Shown here: piece by piece, positions 25,267-33,516 of the stretch
Layout of the letters: each line of letters starts with the position of its first letter
Numbering within the stretch: position 1 is the stretch's first letter
Assembly: GCA_049323615.1 (NCBI GenBank)
Contig: JBMOPD010000011.1
Span: 1-64,000 of the forward strand
Source: JBMOPD01 sp049323615
GTDB taxonomy: Bacteria; Bacillota; Desulfotomaculia; Desulfotomaculales; Desulfocucumaceae
Direction of reading: 5' to 3'
DNA: 64,000 bases
Notes under the pieces: generated by a model
What the model was told of the DNA's origin: nothing
Seen by the model: the letters and a program-made list of their open reading frames with translations, nothing else
Database searches by the model: none
Program-made: the position numbers and the translations under genes

Positions 25267-25323
25267 TTGGGCAATATTGGGTGCATTATAAGCGCCCAAT
25301 GTTGCCCAATGCTTTTTGGGCAA
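25267..25323 (+). promoter_or_regulatory. Long dyad, likely binding site of the upstream sigma-54 regulator
   Basis: TTGGGCAATATTGGGTGC (25267-25284) and GCGCCCAATGTTGCCCAA (25292-25309) are inverted copies matching at 16 of 18 positions around a 7-base spacer. A third TTGGGCAA lies at 25316-25323. The centre is about 70 bases upstream of the -24 box, suited to an activator site. Confidence 0.65.
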
Positions 25324-25357
25324 AGCAAAAACCCGGGGGAAATCAAGAGTCTTTCAG

Positions 25358-25373
25358 TGGCATGTAATTTGCG
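25358..25373 (+). promoter_or_regulatory. Sigma-54 promoter of the epimerase/peptidase operon
   Basis: TGGCAT, 5 bases, TTGCG: one mismatch in the -24 box and a perfect -12. It lies 104 bases after the regulator gene and about 120 bases before the epimerase start. Confidence 0.8.
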
Positions 25374-25495
25374 TATTTTAAATCTAACAGTACGCCACCC
25401 CGGCAGGGCGCCCCGGGGCAATTATGTAAATACTTAACTAAGAAGATAATGCCGGCAGCCTGATTTTACTAATAAATATGGAGGGAGACAGCCAG

Positions 25496-26581
25496 ATGAA
25501 AATTCAAGAAGTACGGGCCTTTACCGCACACACCGCCTTTAAAGGCTCTTTCCGGACCACATATGGAACCATAGATGCACAGCCCCACGTTTTTGTGAAA
25601 ATGGTTTCCGACAGCGGTCAAGTGGGCTGGGGCGAAGCGTCCCCCCTGCCTTTTTTTACCGGGGAATTGGCCGAAACTATCGAAACTTCAATTAACAATT
25701 GCCTGGGGCCGGCGATTACAGATTACGACCCCTTCGATTTGGAAGCCATTCACCAGATCATGGACCTAAAGCTGGCCCGGGCTACATCGGCAAAGTCGGC
25801 AATTGACATGGCGGCGCACGACCTGATCGCTAAAACCCTGGGCATCCCCCTGGCCAAGCTGATTGGCGGCCAACTGGGAGACTCCTTGGAGGTTGCCTAT
25901 GCCATCGGTGAAGGCCCAATTGAAATTATGGCCCAGGAGGCCCTGGAAAAAATTAACGAAGGATTCACAACATTAAAAATAAAGATTGGCATTGACCCCG
26001 AAAAGGACGTCCAAGTGGTTAAACGCATCAGAGAGGCAGTGGGCGGTGCGGTTAACCTCCGCCTGGACGCGAACCAGGGCTATGACCCGAAAACGGCCGT
26101 CCACGTCATCAGGCAGCTTGAGCCATGCAACCTGCAATACGTGGAGCAGCCCGTTCCGACCTGGAACCATGAGGGCTTGGCTTTTGTCCGGGACCATGTC
26201 GAGGTGCCTATTATGGCCGACGAGAGTCTGCACAGCCTGGACTCGGCACGCCGCCTGGCCGAAAAGAAAGCGGTGGACCTTTTTGCCATCAAGTTTATTA
26301 AAACCGGCGGCATCTACCCGGCCAAAAAAATTGCCCATTTGGCCGAGGCCTTTGGAATTGGCATAGTGTTCATCAGCACCTTTGATACGCATATCGGACA
26401 GAGTGCCGGCGTTCATTTTGCTTTATCCCTGAAAAACCGGGTTTATGCCCAGGAAGCCCTCGGCACCTTGTACCATGAAAAGCAGATTACACGTGGCGCC
26501 GAGGTGATAAAGGGCAGAATTTCTGCTCTTTCCGTGCCCGGGCTGGGAGCGGAGCCCCTAAACCCGGAATGCCTTGCTTAG
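25496..26581 (+). CDS. Enolase-superfamily dipeptide epimerase / N-acyl amino acid racemase-like
   Basis: 361 residues. ATG 25496 is chosen because GGAGGGAG (25480-25487) sits just before it; the longer frame starts inside that site. The MLE-type barrel shows the acid/base pair: KIKIG (first lysine motif) and FAIKFIKTGG (opposite lysine), with metal ligands in RLDANQGY, VEQPVP and MADESLHS. Lysines on both faces allow 1,1-proton transfer, so epimerase or racemase chemistry is likely. Peptidase neighbours favour a dipeptide or N-acyl amino acid substrate. True muconate cycloisomerase activity is less likely. Confidence 0.85.
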   Translation: MKIQEVRAFTAHTAFKGSFRTTYGTIDAQPHVFVKMVSDSGQVGWGEASPLPFFTGELAETIETSINNCLGPAITDYDPFDLEAIHQIMDLKLARATSAKSAIDMAAHDLIAKTLGIPLAKLIGGQLGDSLEVAYAIGEGPIEIMAQEALEKINEGFTTLKIKIGIDPEKDVQVVKRIREAVGGAVNLRLDANQGYDPKTAVHVIRQLEPCNLQYVEQPVPTWNHEGLAFVRDHVEVPIMADESLHSLDSARRLAEKKAVDLFAIKFIKTGGIYPAKKIAHLAEAFGIGIVFISTFDTHIGQSAGVHFALSLKNRVYAQEALGTLYHEKQITRGAEVIKGRISALSVPGLGAEPLNPECLA

Positions 26582-26648
26582 ATGCCATAGCGGCCACCAG
26601 TTTGCCGGGCCAGGCAGGGGACAAAAAGTATTTCCCGGAGGTTATGAC

Positions 26649-27770
26649 GTGTCAAAAATTCTTGATTACTTGCATACCCAAAAACAGGGAATTATCCGAG
26701 ATCTTGAACTTTTAGTAAATGCGGAATCACCTTCCTTAGACAAACCTCTTCTGGATAAATGTGTGGATTTGCTGGCGGGCCTGTTCACCAGGCTTATCGA
26801 CGGAAAAGCACGAATTTTGCCGGAAAGCGAGAGAGGCAATCACCTGCTGGTAGAGTGGGGCGAAGGTGAGGAGCAAATCCTGATCATCGGGCACTATGAC
26901 ACTGTGTGGCCCGCAGGCCAGCGCCCCTTCAGGATTGAAGGCGACAAGGCATACGGCCCCGGCATTTATGATATGAAAGGCGGGCTAATTCAGGGAATCT
27001 GGGCCTTAAAGGCCTTGCAGGAACTGAAGAAAGTTAATAAAAGGGTGGTATTCCTGTGCAACTCGGACGAAGAAATCGGCAGCCCCACCTCCCGTCCCAT
27101 TATCGAGGAGGAAGCCCGCCGGAGTAAGCTGGTACTGGTTCTGGAGCCCAGCATCGCTCCTCTCGGCGCGCTAAAAACCTGGCGGAAAGGGATCGGTATT
27201 TTTAACCTGGAGATTACGGGCCGGGCGGCCCATGCCGGATCCGACCCGGAAAAGGGAATCAGTGCCGTTGAGGAACTGGCCCGGCAAATTATTAAACTCC
27301 ACGCCATGAATGACTTTGCCAAAGGAACTACCGTTAATGTGGGCCTTATGGAGGGGGGGACCCGCTCGAACGTGGTGGCTGCCCGGGCCAGGGCTGAAAT
27401 TGACCTGCGCGTGTCCACCCAGGCCGAGGCCGACCGGGTAGTGCCTGCAATCTTGGGGTTAACCCCCATTATCCAGGGAACTACGCTAAAAATAACGGGG
27501 GGCATGAACCGCCCCCCCATGGAGAGGTCCGAGAAAACAGAAATTCTCTTTAAGAAGGCCCAAAATATCGCAGAGACTATTGGCTTGAAGTTATATGAAG
27601 GAGGAACCGGCGGGGGCAGTGACGGCAACTTCACGGCCGCCCTCGGGGTACCCACCCTTGACGGGCTCGGCGCCGTAGGAGACGGCAGCCATGCCGCCCA
27701 TGAGCACGTGATTTTATCAACCTTACCGGTACGCAGCGCGCTTATTGCGCTTTTGATTGAGAGATTATAA
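26649..27770 (+). CDS. M20 family zinc peptidase (carboxypeptidase G2-like), second copy
   Basis: 373 residues from GTG 26649, which has CGGAGG 7 bases upstream. The longer frame from 26574 would overlap the previous gene and has no ribosome site. Motifs: GHYDTVWP, DMKGG, NSDEEIGSPTSRPIIEEEA, AHAGSDPEKGISAVEELAR, and GGGSDGNF near the C-terminus. Clearly paralogous to the product of 21146-22318. It likely frees an amino acid from the epimerised substrate. Confidence 0.9.
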   Translation: MSKILDYLHTQKQGIIRDLELLVNAESPSLDKPLLDKCVDLLAGLFTRLIDGKARILPESERGNHLLVEWGEGEEQILIIGHYDTVWPAGQRPFRIEGDKAYGPGIYDMKGGLIQGIWALKALQELKKVNKRVVFLCNSDEEIGSPTSRPIIEEEARRSKLVLVLEPSIAPLGALKTWRKGIGIFNLEITGRAAHAGSDPEKGISAVEELARQIIKLHAMNDFAKGTTVNVGLMEGGTRSNVVAARARAEIDLRVSTQAEADRVVPAILGLTPIIQGTTLKITGGMNRPPMERSEKTEILFKKAQNIAETIGLKLYEGGTGGGSDGNFTAALGVPTLDGLGAVGDGSHAAHEHVILSTLPVRSALIALLIERL

Positions 27771-27810
27771 CAGCATACTTTAAGAATTCTTATTAACGGG
27801 GTGGTTTGCC

Positions 27811-29547
27811 ATGCATGTACCTGCTCACTGGTACCAGCTTGAGGTTTCTGAAGAAAAGCTGATGAAGCACACGGCGGAAATCGCCAGGTGGGTGCGCCTG
27901 TCCGGATCTGAAGAGGAAGCCAAGGCCCTTGCTTACATTCAGTCAGAATTGAATAATATGGGTGCGGCCACCACCCTTTTAAAAAGTGAGGCGCTGATCA
28001 GCCTGCCGCAAAAGGCCGGCCTGTGGATAGACGGGGAGCCGTTTCAATGCATTACACACTCCATGAGCGCCTCCACGGGGGATGGGGGGATCCAGGGGGA
28101 ACTGGTGTACGTTCAGGACGGCCTGCCTGAAAACTACGCCGGAGTTGTAGTCCGTAGTAAATTGGTGCTGGTTGAAGGCATGGCCATGCCGGGCAAAGTA
28201 AAAACGGCCCGGGAAAATGGAGCGGCGGGGGCGGTATTTATCGGGGGAGACCTTATTAATGAGATGATTGTGTCACCGGTGTGGGGGGCGCCCACTCCGG
28301 AAACGGCTTCCCTGCTGCCGGACATTCCGGTGGTATCGGTTAACCGGTCCGCCGGGATGCGGATCAAAGAAAAACTGGCCAACGGTCAAAATACCGCCCG
28401 CATGGAAACGGCAGTACTGACCGGGTGGCGCCAGATACCGACCTTGGTGGCAGAAATAAAGGGCCACCGGGAGCCGGAGAAATTCGTAATGGTCAGCGGG
28501 CATGTGGACTCCTGGCATTACGGGGCCATGGACAACGGCAGTGCAAATGCCACCATGCTGGAAATTGCCCGGCTGGCCTGCGCCAAGGCCGGGCAGCTGC
28601 TCCGCAGTTTGCGGATAGTATTCTGGTCCGGCCACTCTCACGGCAGATACGCCGGATCTTCCTGGTATGCCGATAACTATTGGGAAGACCTTCATAAAAA
28701 CTGCGTAGTCCATATAAATGTTGATTCCACTGGGGGCAAAGGGGCCACGGTACTGAGCGAGGCCCACGCCATGGCGGAAACCAAAGGGATCGCGGCGGAA
28801 GTAATTAAGGCCTTAACCGGTGAGGATTTCAGCGGTACCCGGTTTGGCCGGGCAGGAGATCAATCTTTTTGGGGCCACGGCATTTCATCTTTATTTATGT
28901 CGTTGTCGGAACAGCCCCCCTCTGATATGGTGTCTGCCGGCGGATTTGCCCAGTTAATAGGCTCTCACGGTGGAAAAAGCGGGGGCTTGGGATGGTGGTG
29001 GCATACTCCCGAGGATACACTGGACAAAATTGATCCGGCCAACCTGGTCCGGGATACGAAAATCTATGCCGTTATTACCCTTCACTTTTGCAGCAGCCCT
29101 ATACTGCCGCTGGACTTTCGTCCCACTGTGGATGAGATTGTTTCTATTATTAAAAGTTGGCAGGAAAAGGCCGGGGAGTTGTTTGACCTGAATCTGCCCC
29201 TACGCAGGGCGGAGGAACTGGTACAACTGGTCTCCAGGATGTATGCGGCAATGCCCCGAACCGACCTGGAATATAGTGCTGTTAAACGTTTTAACGATAC
29301 TTTAATCAAACTGGGGCGCGCCCTGGTTCCCCTGAATTATACGCGGGGCAATCCCTTTGAAAACGATTTAGCCCTCACTCAGCCGGCCATACCCGTGTTG
29401 GAACCGATTACAGCGTTAGCCCGGGCCACAGGTGACGAAAGGATGTACATTTTGACTTCCCTGGTGCGCCGCCGCAATTATGTTATTCACGCCTTAGGCC
29501 ACGCTGTTGCGGCCGTCCGGGACCTGTTGTCCGTTTTATCAGTTTAA
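27811..29547 (+). CDS. M28-like metallohydrolase with PA domain and altered active-site motif
   Basis: 578 residues. A PA insert (VQDGLPENYAGVVVRSKLVLVEG; NGAAGAVFIGGD) is followed by an M28-like domain. The ligand histidine and bridging aspartate are seen in SGHVDSWHYGAMDNGSANA, later NVDSTGG and WWHTPEDTLDKID. The usual catalytic 'AEExGLLGS' is replaced by SGHSHGRYAGS, so the general-base glutamate is missing. A C-terminal all-helical domain (about 440-578) is also present. No signal peptide is seen. It may be an amidase or isomerase-like member rather than a normal aminopeptidase. Confidence 0.8.
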   Translation: MHVPAHWYQLEVSEEKLMKHTAEIARWVRLSGSEEEAKALAYIQSELNNMGAATTLLKSEALISLPQKAGLWIDGEPFQCITHSMSASTGDGGIQGELVYVQDGLPENYAGVVVRSKLVLVEGMAMPGKVKTARENGAAGAVFIGGDLINEMIVSPVWGAPTPETASLLPDIPVVSVNRSAGMRIKEKLANGQNTARMETAVLTGWRQIPTLVAEIKGHREPEKFVMVSGHVDSWHYGAMDNGSANATMLEIARLACAKAGQLLRSLRIVFWSGHSHGRYAGSSWYADNYWEDLHKNCVVHINVDSTGGKGATVLSEAHAMAETKGIAAEVIKALTGEDFSGTRFGRAGDQSFWGHGISSLFMSLSEQPPSDMVSAGGFAQLIGSHGGKSGGLGWWWHTPEDTLDKIDPANLVRDTKIYAVITLHFCSSPILPLDFRPTVDEIVSIIKSWQEKAGELFDLNLPLRRAEELVQLVSRMYAAMPRTDLEYSAVKRFNDTLIKLGRALVPLNYTRGNPFENDLALTQPAIPVLEPITALARATGDERMYILTSLVRRRNYVIHALGHAVAAVRDLLSVLSV

Positions 29548-29667
29548 TTAATGCTTATGGCAACTTGCAGTGGGCAGTAAAAAATTTACGGAGGGGGTGG
29601 TTCCCTTGCGCATAAAAATCTTAAGCTACCTCTAAAATGAAGGAAATTTTCAGAAAGGAGAAAAAAT

Positions 29668-30948
29668 ATGGCACTGGACGCAAAGCAACAGACGGTTAGA
29701 AAAGCGGTTGTGGCCGGAACAGTAGGAAATATAATGGAGTGGTATGATTTCGGCGTATACGGGTATTTTGCCCCCGTAATATCCACCCTCTTTTTCCCCA
29801 CAAAGAATGCATTAACTTCACTGCTCCTCACCTTTTTGGTTTTTGGTGTGGGTTTTGTGATGCGGCCCGTGGGCGCGCTCATATTCGGCCACTACGGAGA
29901 CCGGGCGGGGCGCAGAAATGCCCTGGCGTTTACCGTAATCCTCATGGGCGTTGCCACATTTCTCATCGGGGTACTGCCGTCATATGAAAAAATTGGAGTA
30001 CTGGCGCCTATTCTTCTCACGTTAGCCCGGCTGGCGCAGGGATTGTCGGCGGGTGGAGAATGGGGAGGCTCCACTTCGTTTATTGTGGAGTATGCCAACG
30101 AGTCAAAGAGGGGTTATATTGGAAGCTGGCAGCAATTCAGTACGGGTGCCGGCCTGCTGCTCGGCTCGGCCATGGGCGCCCTGCTCACCAATACCATGTC
30201 AAAAGAAGCGCTTTATGCCTGGGGCTGGCGAGTTCCTTTCCTGGTGGGCCTTTTAATCGCGGTTATCGGTTTATACTTACGGTTTGGGATTGAGGAAACT
30301 CCCAAGTTCAAGGAAGTTGAAAACGCTAATGAAAAAGCCAAAGCCCCGCTTATCGAAACCTTAAGGACTTATCCCAAAGAAATATTGATTGCCCTCGGAT
30401 TTACAGTTAGCTGGACCGTTACCTACTATGTTTTTTTAAGTTTTATGCCGACATATGTCTCTAAGGTTCTTAAAGTTCCCCTCTCGCTGTCTTTGATTTC
30501 AAACACGGTGGGACTGCTTTTATTTATTGCCCTGGTCCCGCTGATGGGCGCGCTGTCGGACAGGATCGGGAGAAAGCCGCTCCTGATTGCCTCATGCCTG
30601 GGTTTTGTCGTTCTTACCTATCCCCTTTTCCTGGTATTGGGCAAGAGTGTTTTTGCGCTCATTCTGCTGGTGCAACTGATCTTCGCAGTCCTGTTAGCCA
30701 TGTTCTCCGGACCCGGACCCGCTGCCATAGCGGAACTTTTTCCCACCAAAGTGCGGTACAGTGCCTTATCAATCGGTTACAACATCTCAGTGGCAGGCTT
30801 CGGGGGGACGGCGCCATTCATTTCTACTTACTTGATTTCAGCGACGGGGAATAACCTTGCACCGACTTATTACGTAATTGCAGGTGCCCTTGTTTCCCTG
30901 CTTGTTATTTTTGGCATCAGGGAAACCTATAAAGAGCCGCTGAAATAA
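29668..30948 (+). CDS. MFS transporter, metabolite:H+ symporter family (ProP-like)
   Basis: 426 residues with about 12 membrane helices. The MHS-type start is GTVGNIMEWYDFGVYGYFAPVI, with the conserved loop motif GHYGDRAGRRNAL between helices 2 and 3 and a second at GALSDRIGRKPLL. Family members import carboxylates, betaines and amino-acid-like solutes. It is the likely uptake system for the substrate of this cluster. AAAGGAG precedes the ATG. Confidence 0.9.
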   Translation: MALDAKQQTVRKAVVAGTVGNIMEWYDFGVYGYFAPVISTLFFPTKNALTSLLLTFLVFGVGFVMRPVGALIFGHYGDRAGRRNALAFTVILMGVATFLIGVLPSYEKIGVLAPILLTLARLAQGLSAGGEWGGSTSFIVEYANESKRGYIGSWQQFSTGAGLLLGSAMGALLTNTMSKEALYAWGWRVPFLVGLLIAVIGLYLRFGIEETPKFKEVENANEKAKAPLIETLRTYPKEILIALGFTVSWTVTYYVFLSFMPTYVSKVLKVPLSLSLISNTVGLLLFIALVPLMGALSDRIGRKPLLIASCLGFVVLTYPLFLVLGKSVFALILLVQLIFAVLLAMFSGPGPAAIAELFPTKVRYSALSIGYNISVAGFGGTAPFISTYLISATGNNLAPTYYVIAGALVSLLVIFGIRETYKEPLK

Positions 30949-30968
30949 TCTAAAAGATTTCCAAGTGA

Positions 30969-31024
30969 AAAAGGGACGGTTCGGATCTTGACTTGGACAA
31001 AGGCAGGCATGAACCGTCCCTTTT
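30969..31024. repeat. REP-like hairpin (GGGACGGTTC family)
   Basis: AAAAGGGACGGTTC (30969-30982) and GAACCGTCCCTTTT (31011-31024) are perfect 14-base arms around a 28-base loop. The GGGACGGTTC core is a common repetitive hairpin in clostridial genomes associated with REP-type transposases. Here it may also end the MFS transcript because its 3' arm ends in T's. Confidence 0.65.
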
Positions 31025-31119
31025 CGAATAACCCCCGGCAGTTCAGTATTTCCCGGAACTATCATTTTATCGGCATGTTTATACATCTAACCGATCACAA
31101 ATTAAGGGGGTAAGGATTG

Positions 31120-31899
31120 ATGTTTCTTGATAAAAGGGTGCTGGTCACCGGTGCGGCAAGGGGCATCGGGCTTGCCACCGCGAAGAGCTTTTTACAGGAC
31201 GGCGCCCGCGTGATGCTGAACGACCTGGACGGGGAAGGCCTGGAAAAGGCCCTTTCCAGACTCGGGGATTTACAGGAACGTGCCGCCATTCACCGGGCCG
31301 ACATCACCCATAGGGATCAGGTATCGGCCATGGTGGACTTGTTTATGGAAAGATTCGGACGCATAGACATTCTGGTCAATAATGCCGGCATATATCCCAA
31401 TTCCCTGCTGCTGGAGATGAGTGAGGAGGAGTGGGACAGGGTTATTGCCGTCAACCTCAAAGGAGCGTTTTTAATGTGCCAGACGGTGGCTAAAAAGATG
31501 GTGGAACAGGCTACCGGAGGCAAAATCATAAACATTTCGTCGGGGAGCTACAGGATGGCCAGGGTAGGCTGCGCCCACTATTGCGCCTCAAAGGCCGGAC
31601 TTGTCATGCTCAGCAAAACACTGGCCCTGGAGTTGGCCCCCTACGGCATCAATGTAAACTGTGTTGCTCCCGGGCTGATTCAGCCGGACGAGGGAAACGA
31701 TCAGTTGACCAAGGAATACTGCGACGAGTTTGTCAAGGCCGTGCCTGTAGGCAGAATCGGCTACCCCAAGGATATCGCCGGAGTTATTAAAATGCTGGCT
31801 TCACCTGAGGCAGATTATATAAACGGCGAGGTGCTGGTGGTGGACGGGGGACTGTCTGCGGGGCGGTTCAACCTGCGCAGGAGCAACATTAACCATTAA
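31120..31899 (+). CDS. Short-chain dehydrogenase/reductase
   Basis: 259 residues. Rossmann motif VTGAARGIGLA is at about 9-19, then NNAG, active-site Ser in NISSGSYRM, Tyr-x3-Lys in YCASKAG, and the C-terminal GEVLVVDGG. It is a classical NAD(P)H-dependent SDR of the FabG/glucose dehydrogenase type. ATG 31120 is preferred over TTG 31117 by spacing to AAGGGGG. It probably acts on a hydroxy or keto intermediate of the catabolic cluster. Confidence 0.9.
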   Translation: MFLDKRVLVTGAARGIGLATAKSFLQDGARVMLNDLDGEGLEKALSRLGDLQERAAIHRADITHRDQVSAMVDLFMERFGRIDILVNNAGIYPNSLLLEMSEEEWDRVIAVNLKGAFLMCQTVAKKMVEQATGGKIINISSGSYRMARVGCAHYCASKAGLVMLSKTLALELAPYGINVNCVAPGLIQPDEGNDQLTKEYCDEFVKAVPVGRIGYPKDIAGVIKMLASPEADYINGEVLVVDGGLSAGRFNLRRSNINH

Positions 31900-31976
31900 C
31901 GAAAAAACTACCAGCACCGGATAAAAGGTGGGTTTCACCGGATTATCACCACGGGACGGTTGCGGCTCCGGCGAAC

Positions 31977-32056
31977 ATAAAATAGCCGCCCTACCGGGCG
32001 GCGCCGCTGTTCCAGCGGCAGGAACCCAGAATTCAGAATTCAGAATCCAGAATGTT
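31977..32056 (+). repeat. Short hairpins and direct repeats
   Basis: GCCGCC-CTACC-GGGCGGC and GCCGCTGTTCCAGCGGC hairpins follow each other, then three to four imperfect copies of CAGAATT (32028-32054). These look like debris of repeat elements. They start the 560-base gap between the SDR and the GntR gene. Confidence 0.45.
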
Positions 32057-32111
32057 TACAGCCTTTCCTAAAGCCCGGCTCCTTCTTTTGGGACGTACAA
32101 TACTTTAGGAG

Positions 32112-32285
32112 GTTGCTATCGAAAGGGAGAAGGCATCAATCGAGCGATATTACCGGAGACTGTTACAGTCTCTTGCGAATGAGCCGGAACGGATGACGAT
32201 TTGGACGCCGGTGCGGCCAAAAGCCCGAGAGCCGCATGGATGTGGCGTTCGAGGGCGGTCGTCTTCCGTCGGCAAAGAGCTATAG
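32112..32285 (+). other. Short open frame, possible remnant of a longer gene
   Basis: A 57-codon stop-free stretch (V-A-I-E-R-E-K-A-S-I-E-R-Y-Y-R-R-L ...) ends at TAG 32283-32285 with no good start. It lies between repeat debris and the SLH remnant. I cannot identify it. It may be the end of a decayed mobile-element gene, or chance. Confidence 0.2.
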
Positions 32286-32303
32286 AGACTTAACGATAAA
32301 GAA

Positions 32304-32447
32304 CCCGCCCCCTGCAGGGGGCGGGCCGATATGTTTTGGGGTATTTTTTTAACCGGTTTCATGCTATGACTCTGCCACAATCTTTACCACCTTGTCATTT
32401 TCCAGGGTAAGCTTTACATCCATATCTTTAGACAGGCCATCCAGGCT
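32304..32447 (-). pseudogene. Duplicated 3' fragment of the SLH-protein gene with its terminator
   Basis: The minus strand reads ...KDMDVKLTLENDKVVKIVAES then TAG (32364-32366), followed by the hairpin GCCCGCCCCCTGCAGGGGGCGGG. This is nearly identical to the last codons and terminator of the SLH gene at 58345-59979 (DDLEKGMDVKLTLENDKVVKIVAES; hairpin at 58278-58305). About 145 bases are shared, with scattered changes including a few in the hairpin. The fragment ends 10 bases from the GntR stop, where its 5' part has been lost. Confidence 0.8.
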
Positions 32448-32456
32448 TTGATTATC

Positions 32457-33203
32457 TCACTTTGCCGGCCGGGTAATGTGAAAGCGGTACATATCGGCGC
32501 GGTAGTAGGAATGCCTGTATTCCACCGGCTTCCCGTCATCCAGGTAAACCACGGTGACCACGTGCATCAGGGGTTTCTCCGGCGGAATCTGCAGGATTTC
32601 TGCCAGCTGATCGCCGGCGGAGATGGCTTCAAAGGACTGCGTCAGCCTGGCCGGCTTGATTTCCGGCCAATCGTCATAAAGGTCGTAGGTGGTGAAGCAA
32701 TCCCCCCGGCCCAGCCTGGAATTGGCCGCCTCGGCCATCTTATGGCCTATGTTTTCGGGAAAGAAAGCGGTGTAATAGGCCACCGGCTGCTCATTTCCCA
32801 GTCCCAGAAGAGACAGGTTGACCAGCGGGCTTTGCAGGGGAACGGCCAGGGCGGTGGCCGCGTCATATTCGGCGTATACCACCTTGTGGCTGAGGATTCT
32901 GGTGGAAGGGTGCAGCCCCATGCTGCGCAGGGTGCTTTCAAAGGGTGTCACGGTGATCAGTTCCTGGTTGATGCGCGGCCGGGCCACAAAGGTTCCCTTC
33001 CCGTGAGTGCGGTAGAGCAGTCCCTCACTGGTCAGTTCCGCCAGCGCCTGGCGCACCGTCATCCGGCTGACGCGGTGCTTCAAACAGAGCTCCCGTTCCG
33101 ACGGAATCCGTTCATCTGGCTTGAGATCGCCCGTTAGTATTTTTTGGCGCAGATCATCCTTCAACTGCTGGTAAAGCGGCCTGGCATTATTCGGCAGCAA
33201 CAA
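32457..33203 (-). CDS. GntR-family (HutC/UTRA) transcriptional regulator
   Basis: About 248 residues. An N-terminal winged helix (RPLYQQLKDDLRQKILTGDLKPDERIPSERELC ... VSRMTVRQALAELTSEGLLYRTHGKGTFVA) is followed by a UTRA ligand-binding domain with the ending PVEYRHSYYRADMYRFHI. I choose TTG 33203, which has AGGAGG 10 bases upstream; the frame is open to 33257. It is divergent from the AtuA-like gene and likely controls it through the TGGTAAT sites in the intergenic region. Confidence 0.9.
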   Translation of the reverse strand: MLLPNNARPLYQQLKDDLRQKILTGDLKPDERIPSERELCLKHRVSRMTVRQALAELTSEGLLYRTHGKGTFVARPRINQELITVTPFESTLRSMGLHPSTRILSHKVVYAEYDAATALAVPLQSPLVNLSLLGLGNEQPVAYYTAFFPENIGHKMAEAANSRLGRGDCFTTYDLYDDWPEIKPARLTQSFEAISAGDQLAEILQIPPEKPLMHVVTVVYLDDGKPVEYRHSYYRADMYRFHITRPAK

Positions 33204-33404
33204 CTTTTTCAAGCCTCCTGTACGAAACAAGTGGTTATATCCAGTATGGGCAACCATTCCGGAAAATAGAATAACATGCCTCCTTTACTGCGTCAAGCGT
33301 AATATTTCCTGCACCGGAGGTATTGGCGGAAGATTTTAAAAAAATAATTTTTTTCTTTTTTCCGGGAAGGAAATTAATAAATTAGGCAGAAATATACTAT
33401 ATAG

Positions 33405-33447
33405 TGGTAATGACATGTAATTATATTTACTCACCATGGTAATACCA
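33405..33447 (+). promoter_or_regulatory. Candidate operator pair for the GntR regulator
   Basis: TGGTAATACCA (33437-33447) is a perfect 11-base dyad and TGGTAATGACA (33405-33415) is an imperfect copy 32 bases upstream, three helical turns away. A TATACT -10-like box lies at about 33394. Together they suit repression of the AtuA-like operon. Confidence 0.45.
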
Positions 33448-33516
33448 ATTTTTACAGGGCTTCCTCTGTAAGTCCGGTTCAAAAAACAGTGCGGAAACAA
33501 AAGGAGGATTGGGATT

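Noticed and set aside
31900..32300. Possible group II intron or riboswitch
   Set aside because: I looked for the typical domain V hairpin and known riboswitch cores and did not find them. Only hairpin debris and a short open frame are seen.
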